From contig JAKBCT010000063.1 of the NCBI GenBank assembly GCA_021807655.1, forward strand, positions 1-5,992: DNA of 5,992 nt, in the 5' to 3' direction. The position numbers and the translations under genes were made by a program. Origin of the DNA: Actinomycetes bacterium. GTDB taxonomy: Bacteria > Actinomycetota > Acidimicrobiia > Acidimicrobiales > RAAP-2. This document shows, in pieces, positions 1-5,168 of this stretch (positions are counted from its first letter, which is position 1; every line of letters begins with the position of its first letter). The notes under the pieces are model-generated. The model saw only the letters and a program-made list of their open reading frames with translations, was not told the DNA's origin and ran no database searches.

Positions 1-21
1 ACAAGCCTTCGACCGTGACAC

Positions 22-35
22 CGTTGGGACCAACG
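22..35. repeat. Short inverted repeat next to the larger 36-93 stem
   Basis: CGTTG (22-26) and CAACG (31-35) can pair around the loop GGAC. The helix ends exactly where the 36-93 stem begins, so the two could stack. The 3' arm also belongs to a 12-base perfect palindrome (31-42), an alternative fold. Confidence 0.4.
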
Positions 36-93
36 CGCGTTGCGCTTCGCTCGACCGCCTGATCCCACGGGGATCTGCACCGCGAAGCACGCG
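36..93. repeat. Long nested stem-loop, 18 Watson-Crick pairs
   Basis: CGCGT (36-40) pairs with ACGCG (89-93). After a three-base bulge (41-43), GCTTCGC (44-50) pairs with GCGAAGC (82-88). Inside, GATCCC (61-66) pairs with GGGATC (70-75) around ACG. All 18 pairs are Watson-Crick, so either strand could fold. No T-run follows on either side. It could be a non-coding RNA element, a protein-binding site or the relic of a mobile element. I do not recognise a known RNA family. Confidence 0.45.
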
Positions 94-120
94 GGAAGAG
101 CCGATCGTCACCCGCACAGC

Positions 121-138
121 CATCACGACTCTGTGATG
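121..138. repeat. Six-base inverted repeat
   Basis: CATCAC (121-126) and GTGATG (133-138) pair around GACTCT. It covers the possible plus-strand stop codon at 134-136 and the possible minus-strand ATG at 123. Little more can be said. Confidence 0.35.
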
Positions 139-144
139 AGGGCC

Positions 145-184
145 CTGGGTCGGAACCGAGGACTCAGATGAGGCATCATCTGGG
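145..184 (+). repeat. Two mutually exclusive hairpins
   Basis: CTGGGTC (145-151) can pair with GACTCAG (161-167), using one G-U pair on the plus strand. Alternatively CTCAGATGA (163-171) can pair with TCATCTGGG (176-184) around GGCA, again with one G-U pair on the plus strand. The two helices share 163-167, so only one can form at a time. The wobble pairs would be A-C mismatches on the minus strand, which hints at plus-strand RNA. Confidence 0.35.
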
Positions 185-210
185 AAGTCGGACGGCGAGC
201 AAGCACCGCT

Positions 211-251
211 GGGCCCCTTGGTTCAGTTGGTCAAGGCGAACCGGTGGGTCC
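211..251 (+). repeat. Long hairpin that folds better as plus-strand RNA
   Basis: Bases 211-224 pair with 238-251: GGGCCC with GGGTCC, one C-U mismatch (217/245), two G-U pairs, then GGTTC with GAACC. The 13-base loop is 225-237. Three G-U pairs become mismatches on the minus strand, so the plus-strand RNA is the more stable form. It ends 26 bases from the stop codon of the membrane/SCO gene. No T-run follows. Confidence 0.4.
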
Positions 252-276
252 AAATAGGACACACGCTGTGAGGTCG

Positions 277-2013
277 TCAGTGAACGCCTTCGTAGACGAG
301 GAGGTCTCGCAACTCTGAGACCGCGGACGCGATCCCTGCGCGACTCGAAAGCGGATTATCAGGGATTATCCAATGAAGGTGGCCGTTGGCGGCGACGATG
401 AACATGACGTTCGAGTGCACGCTCACCGCCTCGGACGGCGTCATCACGACACTGACCCCGTAGTCACGCCACACCCTGCGTAGCGCCACCCGCGGTCCGG
501 TCACGAAATAGAAGTTCGCCACCCGCGCGAGCCCCTGGGTATCGATGTAGCGGCGAACGTCGCGGAGCGATTCGTGATACGGGTCGACCGCGACCGCAAC
601 GATGTCCAGCTTGGCGTTGGCGGCGAAGTCGTGGCGAACCTGAGCGATCTGGCTCGCGACCGGTGGACAGCTCGCCGAGCAGTTCGGGTCGAGGAACGTC
701 AGCAGGGTGACTCGTCCGCGATGCTCGCCCAGGGTGTAGGCACGCGAGAACTGATCGGTCAGCGTGAACGGCACGGCCGGCGCATTGACGGCCTTCGCCG
801 GGCCGTTCTGGGCGATGAAGAGCGTGGTCTCGGTGCCCGTCGCGACGGCAACACCCATGGCCACGCTCGCCACGACCACCATCGCCGCCGCGAAAGCGGC
901 GACTACGGATCCCGCGCTGTTGCGTACGTCTCGATAGAGCGTTCGGCGTGAGGACGAAACACCGCTCCGCGGTGGCGCAACACTCCAGGTCACCAGCGCC
1001 AGGGGGGCCAACGTATTCACGTCGGTGGATAGCCCTCCAAAGAGCCCCGTGTCCTGTGCCACGAGCCAGAGCACCACGCACCCGGCCACCACTGTGTAGA
1101 CGGGCCAACGGCGCGCCAGGGGCGCCGAGAGCCACAGGCCCAGCGCGCTGACAACGAGCCAGAGCAGGATTACGACGTTCAAGCCCCCGCCCATGGTCGA
1201 TGCGATCGAGCCGGCGCCGCGCACCAATGAAGCGAGCCACTGCGGTTGTTCGATCGCCGACATGTAGCTGGTCATCCGGGTCAGGGCGTTGGTCGGTCCG
1301 CCGTGCCAAAAACCCGCGGCGGGCAGCGTCTGTTCAACGGCGGCGAGGGCCAACACCACGGCGAGCGAGCGCCTCGTGACCAGTGAGAACGAATTTCGAA
1401 ATCGCTCGTAGTCGAGCGCGAGCCACACGCCCGCGTACGCGTAGAGCAGGGCCGCGCCCGGCCAACCGAACAGGATCGTCGCCCCGTGCACGAAGAGCCC
1501 GCCAGCGCCCTCGCCCACCAACCACACCAGGGCCGCCCAGAGGGCCGACACCGATCCCGCGACCCGGCCGGTCAGTCCGTTAGAGACGATCAGGAGCAGA
1601 CCGAGTCCGATCTCCAGCCACGCCACCCCCGAGGCCAGGGTGATCGGGTGACTATTCCAGAGATTGACGAAGTATCCGATCAGCGTTCGCAGCGCCGCCG
1701 GCGTGCTTCGCGACATCGGGGCGACGACGGCGTTCGCGAGTCCGAGGGGCATCGAGGCTTGGAACTGCAAGACGCCGTCGAGCAACCACAGCAGGCCAAT
1801 ACCCACGCGCAGGTACGTCCGCGAAAGGGGCTCGGCGAGTCCCGCCGACGAGAGGTTGAATCGCGTGATCCGGCCGCTAGCCGCAGCGATGACTATGAAC
1901 GCCAGGGCTGCGACGCCAATCCAGAGCAACATCGTGACCAGACTCGCGTGCCGAAAGAGCGACACGGCGAAGGGGTTGGTCAGGTCAATCGATCGCTGAC
2001 TCATTCCCGGCAT
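277..2013 (-). CDS. Polytopic membrane protein with C-terminal SCO1/SenC copper-chaperone-like domain
   Basis: The protein has 578 residues. Residues 1-393 form a membrane region with ten likely segments, near 25-46, 68-86, 126-144, 153-170, 178-199, 216-234, 277-296, 304-320, 333-346 and 368-392. Arg-rich loops (47-69, 201-215, 297-303, 349-365) fall consistently on the inside, so the C-terminus should lie outside the membrane. Segments 2-5 and 6-9 look like two copies of one unit. Residues 410-578 read as SCO1/SenC: VPFTLTDQFSRAYTL, then LTFLDPNCSASCP with C445 and C449 (CxxxC), and SVHSNVMFIV with H533, the three copper ligands of this family. Known SCO proteins load copper into cytochrome oxidase or handle thiols; that role here is inference. 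The ATG at 2013 has a weak GGACGG site; ATG 2004 is an alternative. The 18-nt gap suggests co-transcription with nusB. The membrane part recalls DoxX-like proteins only loosely. Confidence 0.82.
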   Translation of the reverse strand: MPGMSQRSIDLTNPFAVSLFRHASLVTMLLWIGVAALAFIVIAAASGRITRFNLSSAGLAEPLSRTYLRVGIGLLWLLDGVLQFQASMPLGLANAVVAPMSRSTPAALRTLIGYFVNLWNSHPITLASGVAWLEIGLGLLLIVSNGLTGRVAGSVSALWAALVWLVGEGAGGLFVHGATILFGWPGAALLYAYAGVWLALDYERFRNSFSLVTRRSLAVVLALAAVEQTLPAAGFWHGGPTNALTRMTSYMSAIEQPQWLASLVRGAGSIASTMGGGLNVVILLWLVVSALGLWLSAPLARRWPVYTVVAGCVVLWLVAQDTGLFGGLSTDVNTLAPLALVTWSVAPPRSGVSSSRRTLYRDVRNSAGSVVAAFAAAMVVVASVAMGVAVATGTETTLFIAQNGPAKAVNAPAVPFTLTDQFSRAYTLGEHRGRVTLLTFLDPNCSASCPPVASQIAQVRHDFAANAKLDIVAVAVDPYHESLRDVRRYIDTQGLARVANFYFVTGPRVALRRVWRDYGVSVVMTPSEAVSVHSNVMFIVAANGHLHWIIPDNPLSSRAGIASAVSELRDLLVYEGVH

Positions 2014-2031
2014 GATGAACCGTCCAGTCGA

Positions 2032-2430
2032 TCAACCGAGTTCGTCGACGCACGCCGCGAGCACGCCGTTGACGAAGGATGGCGAGTCCTCCGTGGAGAA
2101 GGTGCGAGCGAGCTCCACCGCCTCATTCAACACGACCGCGGTCGGTGGCGGGTCGGCGAGCAGGAGTTCGGCGATCGCGAGGATCATCACGAGCCGGTCG
2201 ATCATCGCCAGTCGCTCGATCGTCCAGTCGACCAGGTTGTCACCGATGAGTTGGAGGGCGCGTGCCTCGTTGGCCTCAACCGACTCCACCAGGCGCACCG
2301 TGTAGGGGTCGGGGGTGAGGGTCAACCTCGGCAGGATCTCAACGGTTGAGCGACCCTTCATCGCGGCCTCGTAGAGGATCTCGAGGGCCCGTTCCCGGGC
2401 TCGATGACGTTGACTGCCGAGATCGTCCAC
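2032..2430 (-). CDS. nusB: Transcription antitermination factor NusB
   Basis: NusB binds boxA RNA together with NusE (ribosomal protein S10) and helps RNA polymerase read through rRNA operons. The product has 132 residues, within the family range, and should be an all-helical two-subdomain protein. The basic N-terminal helix RHRARERALEILYEA (8-22) is the usual RNA-contacting segment. The central W..ERLAMIDRLVMILAIAEL (69-89) and the C-terminal LNEAVELARTFSTEDSPSFVNGVL (101-124) are the two family signatures. It starts with GTG at 2430, fused to the efp stop as TAGTG. No Shine-Dalgarno lies upstream (ACGCGCGCCTA), so translation should be coupled to efp. The efp-nusB pairing is common in Gram-positive bacteria. 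The TGA stop is 18 nt before the membrane/SCO gene. Confidence 0.93.
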   Translation of the reverse strand: MDDLGSQRHRARERALEILYEAAMKGRSTVEILPRLTLTPDPYTVRLVESVEANEARALQLIGDNLVDWTIERLAMIDRLVMILAIAELLLADPPPTAVVLNEAVELARTFSTEDSPSFVNGVLAACVDELG

Positions 2431-2993
2431 TAGGCGCGCGTGATGTATTCGCCGGTGCGCGTATCGACCTTGATTGCCTCGCCCGGACCAACGAACAGCG
2501 GGACCTGGACTACGTAGCCGGTCTCGAGGGTCGCCGGCTTACGGGCGCCCGACACGCGGTCACCCTGAATCCCGGGCTCGGTTTCGGTGATCGTCAACTC
2601 GACTGACGCGGGCAACTCGATGCCGATGATCTCGTCGTCGTGCAGGACCAACATCGCCTTACCCGTCTCAACGAGGAAGTTTGATGCATCACCCAAGCTC
2701 TTTGACGACACGGGTACCTGGTCGTAGGTCGACTGGTCCATGAAGACATAGTCGTCCCCATCGCGGTAGAGGTACTGCATGTCGCGCTTGTCGATGATGG
2801 CCTGCTCAAGACGCTCGTCGCCGCGGTACGTGCGCTCAATTACGGCACCCGAGCGAGCGTTGCGCAGCTTGGTGCGCACGAACGCTCCGCCCTTGCCGGG
2901 CTTGACGTGCTGGAACTCGACCACGGTGAAGAGTCCGTCTTCGACTTTGAGGGTAATGCCGTTCTTGATGTCGTTGCTAGAGATGGCGGCCAT
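2430..2993 (-). CDS. efp: Translation elongation factor P
   Basis: EF-P binds between the ribosomal P and E sites and speeds peptide bond formation at consecutive prolines. The protein is 187 residues, the normal length, with the three-domain layout of the family: an N-terminal KOW-like barrel (about 1-65) and two OB-like barrels. The loop that reaches the P-site tRNA is KPGKGGAF, with Lys at position 34 as in E. coli. The C-terminal family block runs from KPATLETGYVVQVPLF (152-167) to VDTRTGEY (177-183). The ATG at 2993 matches the family N-terminus (MAAISSNDIKNG) and has a GAAAGG ribosome site. The frame stays open 47 codons upstream, but that part overlaps aroQ and is not conserved EF-P. 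The TAG stop shares its last base with the nusB GTG start. No EF-P-modifying enzyme gene is present in the window. Confidence 0.97.
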   Translation of the reverse strand: MAAISSNDIKNGITLKVEDGLFTVVEFQHVKPGKGGAFVRTKLRNARSGAVIERTYRGDERLEQAIIDKRDMQYLYRDGDDYVFMDQSTYDQVPVSSKSLGDASNFLVETGKAMLVLHDDEIIGIELPASVELTITETEPGIQGDRVSGARKPATLETGYVVQVPLFVGPGEAIKVDTRTGEYITRA

Positions 2994-3002
2994 GAGCCAG
3001 AA

Positions 3003-3008
3003 CCTTTC
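3003..3008 (-). promoter_or_regulatory. Ribosome binding site fixing the efp start
   Basis: GAAAGG lies 9 bases before the ATG at 2993. This supports that ATG rather than start codons further upstream in the same open frame. Confidence 0.6.
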
Positions 3009-3025
3009 GGGAAGTTGCGCGCCAC

Positions 3026-3031
3026 AGTCTA
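3026..3031 (-). promoter_or_regulatory. Possible -10 element upstream of efp
   Basis: The minus strand carries TAGACT here, a form of the actinobacterial TANNNT -10 box, 32 bases before the efp start. I found no convincing -35 at 16-18 bases. It could give efp-nusB a separate transcript. The match is short and the call is weak. Confidence 0.25.
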
Positions 3032-3057
3032 GGCAACGCCCGACTGCCTCTGGCGCG

Positions 3058-3531
3058 TCAGTCAGCGAGGAGTTCCGCGACCGCGACGAGCGCCAGGTCG
3101 TAGCTGAGCCCTCCGAAGCCCGCGATCGTGCCATTAACGACGCCCGCCAGGGTGCTGACGTGGCGAAATGGCTCGCGCGCGGCGGGATTTGACAGATGAA
3201 CCTCGACCTTCACGCCCGGGAAGATGGCCAGGGCATCGGTGAGGGCCCACGACGTATGAGTGAGCGCCCCCGCGTTGATCACGATGGCCGCCGATCGCCC
3301 GCGCGCGCCATGGATCGCCTCGATGAGGTCGCCCTCGAAGTTCGACTGCACGTGGCGCACGCTTAGTCCGAGCGGCACGGCCGCTACGCGAACCCGCTCG
3401 ACGTGCTCGTCAAGCGTCGTGGCGCCGTAGACCGTGACGTCGCGCACCCCCAACTGGTCCAGGTTCGGCCCCGACAACACCAGCAGCTCTCGCGGCGCGA
3501 ACGTCTCCTCGGCGACCCGACGCGCGACCAT
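3058..3531 (-). CDS. aroQ: Type II 3-dehydroquinate dehydratase
   Basis: The enzyme dehydrates 3-dehydroquinate to 3-dehydroshikimate, the third pathway step, through an enolate; type II enzymes are dodecamers (family knowledge). It has 157 residues from ATG. GPNL..LG.R lies at 21-30, followed by the catalytic Tyr at Y35 in VYG. QSN.EG..I starts at Q62. The NAGALTHTSWALTDA block begins with N86. E110 and the catalytic His H112 sit in VEVHLSN, followed by REPFRH with R119, and GFGG..Y.LAL closes the fold. About 15 residues precede the usual start of the first strand, so the N-terminus is longer than in most homologues. NAG replaces the common NPG, F65 stands where many have His, and T98 stands where many have Arg. 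The core catalytic residues are intact, so I expect an active enzyme. It is separated from aroB by 91 nt and from efp by 64 nt. Confidence 0.95.
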   Translation of the reverse strand: MVARRVAEETFAPRELLVLSGPNLDQLGVRDVTVYGATTLDEHVERVRVAAVPLGLSVRHVQSNFEGDLIEAIHGARGRSAAIVINAGALTHTSWALTDALAIFPGVKVEVHLSNPAAREPFRHVSTLAGVVNGTIAGFGGLSYDLALVAVAELLAD

Positions 3532-3534
3532 CAC

Positions 3535-3625
3535 TGCCCCTTTGGATTCGGAGCCCGTCGCGCACCACGGTCGCGCTCAGTCCGGCTGGTCACCGGCGCC
3601 ACACTACCGCCGGCCCGGACCGACA
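3535..3625 (-). other. aroB-aroQ gap with possible promoter and a GC-rich inverted repeat
   Basis: This is the largest gap between adjacent genes in the window. No ORF with a usable start extends across it: an in-frame stop at 3577-3579 closes the aroQ frame upstream. It holds the -10 of a possible promoter and a six-base inverted repeat, 3593-3598 with 3608-3613, around a nine-base loop. No T-run follows the repeat on the minus strand, so I do not call it a terminator. The 3' end carries the aroQ ribosome binding site. Confidence 0.5.
3537..3543 (-). promoter_or_regulatory. Ribosome binding site deciding the aroQ start
   Basis: The minus strand reads AAAGGGG, then CA, then GTGATG. The purine run is only 2 bases from the GTG at 3534 but 5 bases from the ATG at 3531. 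The ATG is therefore the better start, and the difference is a single residue. Confidence 0.5.
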
Positions 3626-3629
3626 TCAA
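3601..3629 (-). promoter_or_regulatory. Possible sigma-70-type promoter for aroQ-efp-nusB
   Basis: Read on the minus strand, TTGATG (3629-3624) and TAGTGT (3606-3601) are separated by exactly 17 bases. The first matches four of six bases of TTGACA. The second has the TA...T pattern usual for actinobacterial -10 boxes. The -35 overlaps the aroB stop codon, and a start site would fall near 3594, about 60 bases before aroQ. Such matches occur by chance, so this is suggestive only. Confidence 0.33.
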
Positions 3630-4675
3630 GATTCCTCGCGGAATTGATCGATCACTCGAGTCACCACGTCGACCTCGACACCCGTGACCACCTCAAACCC
3701 TGCCGGTCCATCGAGCACGAAGGTCAGGTCGTGGTGGGCCTTCTTGTCCCGTTGCATAACAGCGACGATCTGCTCGCTCGTCATGGCGTCGGGCAGCGCC
3801 CTCGGGAGCGAGAAACCATCGAGGACGGCGTCGTGGATCGTGACCGATCGCTCGTCGATACGCCCGAGGGCGTGCGCCAGTCGCGCGGCGAAGGCGAGGC
3901 CGATCGATACGGCTTCGCCGTGACGCAATTCGTCGGCGTTTCGTGCCAACGCGAGCAGTTCCACGGCGTGACCGAGCGTGTGACCGTAGTTGAGCAGGGC
4001 GCGTCGGCCACTCTCTCGCTCATCGTCCGACACGATCCCGGCCTTCAACTCCACCGCCATCGCGACGAGGTCCTCCCTCGTGGCAGCGGTGATCGCCAAG
4101 GCGTCTCGCCGTTCCAACAGCCAACACTTTGCGACTTCGCCGTAACCGCTCCGCAGTTCGCGTTCGGGCAGGGTCCGTAGTGTTTCGGTGTCGCAGAGCA
4201 CTCCGAGCGGTTGGTGAAATGCTCCAACGAGGTTCTTGCCCATCGTCACATTGACGCCGGTCTTGCCCCCGATCGCCGCGTCGACCTGGCCGACCAGCGA
4301 CGTGGGGACATTCACCACGCCGATACCACGCAGGTACACCGCCGCCGCGAATCCCGCGAGGTCGGTCACCGCTCCGCCGCCCACGCCGACGACGACGTCG
4401 TCGCGCGACAAACCCAAGGAAACGAAGCGTTCGCAGAGGTACTCCACCGCGGCCATGGTCTTGGCCGTCTCACCGTCAGGAACCACCACGACGTGTTGGT
4501 CGAGACCGGTCTCGACGTCGAACCACGTTCGATCGACGAGCCCTTCAGAGGTCACGATCGCCGCGGTCCGGGCCCGAGGCGCTCGCCGCGCGATCACGAG
4601 CGCGAGCTCTCGCCTCGCACCGGCGCCGACCACGACCTCATACCCGCGCTCGCCGAGCTCGACGTCGAACCTCAT
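3626..4675 (-). CDS. aroB: 3-dehydroquinate synthase
   Basis: This enzyme turns DAHP into 3-dehydroquinate, the second shikimate step, using NAD and a divalent metal, usually zinc. It is 349 residues, full length. The NAD-binding features are DGE..K at 67-72 and GGG...D..GF at 99-109. PTSLVGQVDAAIGGKTGVN spans 124-142 and GKNLVGAFHQP spans 146-156. The expected metal ligands are E180 (in RSGYGEVAK), H232 (first His of NYGHTLGHAVE) and H252 (in RHGEAVSIG), with H236 in the active site. The late Lys pair is at 311-312 (RDKKAH). The ATG start at 4675 overlaps the aroK TGA by four bases (ATGA) and lacks its own Shine-Dalgarno, so translation probably depends on aroK. A 91-nt gap follows before aroQ, so this is likely the last gene of a tightly coupled aroC-aroK-aroB unit. 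Confidence 0.97.
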   Translation of the reverse strand: MRFDVELGERGYEVVVGAGARRELALVIARRAPRARTAAIVTSEGLVDRTWFDVETGLDQHVVVVPDGETAKTMAAVEYLCERFVSLGLSRDDVVVGVGGGAVTDLAGFAAAVYLRGIGVVNVPTSLVGQVDAAIGGKTGVNVTMGKNLVGAFHQPLGVLCDTETLRTLPERELRSGYGEVAKCWLLERRDALAITAATREDLVAMAVELKAGIVSDDERESGRRALLNYGHTLGHAVELLALARNADELRHGEAVSIGLAFAARLAHALGRIDERSVTIHDAVLDGFSLPRALPDAMTSEQIVAVMQRDKKAHHDLTFVLDGPAGFEVVTGVEVDVVTRVIDQFREES

Positions 4676-5166
4676 GGCGCCATCATCGCACGTAGGACGT
4701 GGTCGACGACCTCCTCGAGGGGCTGCGCTGCGTCAATACGCGCTCGCGAGACTTCCCGATACCACGCCGTACGACGGGCTCGTAGGTTCACGAGGGCCGT
4801 GCGGGCATCGCCAGCGAGCAGCGGTCGGTCGCCCCCGTCGAGCCGGGCCACCAGAACGTCGTCGGGGGCGTCGAGCCAGAGGGTCACCTGCGAAATCAGG
4901 ATCGAGCGCGCCGCCGCGGTCTCGACGACGCCACCGCCCGTAGACACGACGACCTCGCCCTCGACGCTCGCGCTCAGCGCCGCCACCTCGTCGACGCGGA
5001 ATCGGGTTTCGCCGACGGCGCGCAGATGCTCGGGCGCAGAGGCGCCGACCATCGAGGCGAGGACCTCGTCCGTGTCGACGACGCCACACCCCAACTTCTC
5101 GCCGACGGCGCGCGCCACGGTCGTCTTACCCGTCGCTGGTAGTCCGACCAGGACCAGCCGGGCCAC
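4672..5166 (-). CDS. aroK: Shikimate kinase
   Basis: The product phosphorylates the 3-hydroxyl of shikimate with ATP, the fifth step of the pathway; it is a cytoplasmic P-loop kinase. It has 164 residues, normal for the family. The Walker A loop GLPATGKTT is at residues 8-16, with Ala where many homologues have Gly at position 11. The D31-T-D33 pair matches the Mg/shikimate-binding acids. GE..FR..E lies at 52-60, the shikimate-binding GGG at 77-79, the lid segment DRPLL at 113-117, and R132 with WY at 135-136 fits the C-terminal substrate-binding Arg region. The start is GTG at 5166, two bases after the aroC stop. No convincing Shine-Dalgarno precedes it, which fits re-initiation by ribosomes leaving aroC. 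Its TGA stop overlaps the aroB start as ATGA. I see nothing broken. Confidence 0.95.
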   Translation of the reverse strand: MARLVLVGLPATGKTTVARAVGEKLGCGVVDTDEVLASMVGASAPEHLRAVGETRFRVDEVAALSASVEGEVVVSTGGGVVETAAARSILISQVTLWLDAPDDVLVARLDGGDRPLLAGDARTALVNLRARRTAWYREVSRARIDAAQPLEEVVDHVLRAMMAP

Positions 5167-5168
5167 GT

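Larger units (their letters stand above)
1..276. other. Region without a confident gene, rich in inverted repeats
   Basis: No reading frame here is long enough or recognisable enough to call. On the plus strand, one frame runs from the left edge to a TGA at 134-136 (44 codons, ending in EEPIVTRTAITTL) and could be the tail of a convergent gene. On the minus strand, an ATG at 123 opens a frame that runs off the left edge (MAVRVTIGSSRVLRG). Third-position GC looks similar (about 70%) in both, so composition does not choose between them. Several inverted repeats are listed separately. No T-run terminator follows the membrane/SCO gene. Confidence 0.5.

Noticed and set aside
211..235. tRNA-like stretch (TTCAGTTGGTCA resembling a D-arm)
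   Set aside because: No anticodon stem, no T-arm (GGTTCRA) and no matching acceptor arm at tRNA distance follow; the bases are better explained by the 211-251 hairpin.
240..276. Intrinsic terminator after the membrane/SCO gene
   Set aside because: On the minus strand there is no GC-rich stem followed by a T-run directly after the stop; the 211-251 helix is weaker on that strand.
464..1309. Minus-strand open frame of 281 codons in another frame inside the membrane/SCO gene
   Set aside because: The overlapping frame encodes the recognisable SCO domain and membrane helices; this one is Arg/Gly-rich without motifs.
2021..2231. 11-base direct repeat CGTCCAGTCGA at 2021 and 2221
   Set aside because: Both copies lie around or in nusB, are short and have no further similarity around them; chance is likely.
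1486..2349. Plus-strand open frame of 287 codons opposite the membrane/SCO gene and nusB
   Set aside because: The product is dominated by Arg, Glu, Gln and His with no domain and crosses two real antisense genes; it is a shadow.
2994..3134. 47-codon upstream extension of efp, with a CxxC (CLDC)
   Set aside because: It overlaps aroQ by 77 bases and precedes the conserved EF-P N-terminus. A ribosome site fits the ATG at 2993. The CxxC is likely chance.
3593..3613. Terminator between aroB and aroQ
   Set aside because: The inverted repeat has six pairs but no T-run on the minus strand, and such repeats are frequent at this GC content.
3434..4180. Plus-strand open frame of 248 codons opposite aroQ and aroB
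   Set aside because: It is antisense to conserved aroB and has no recognisable motif.
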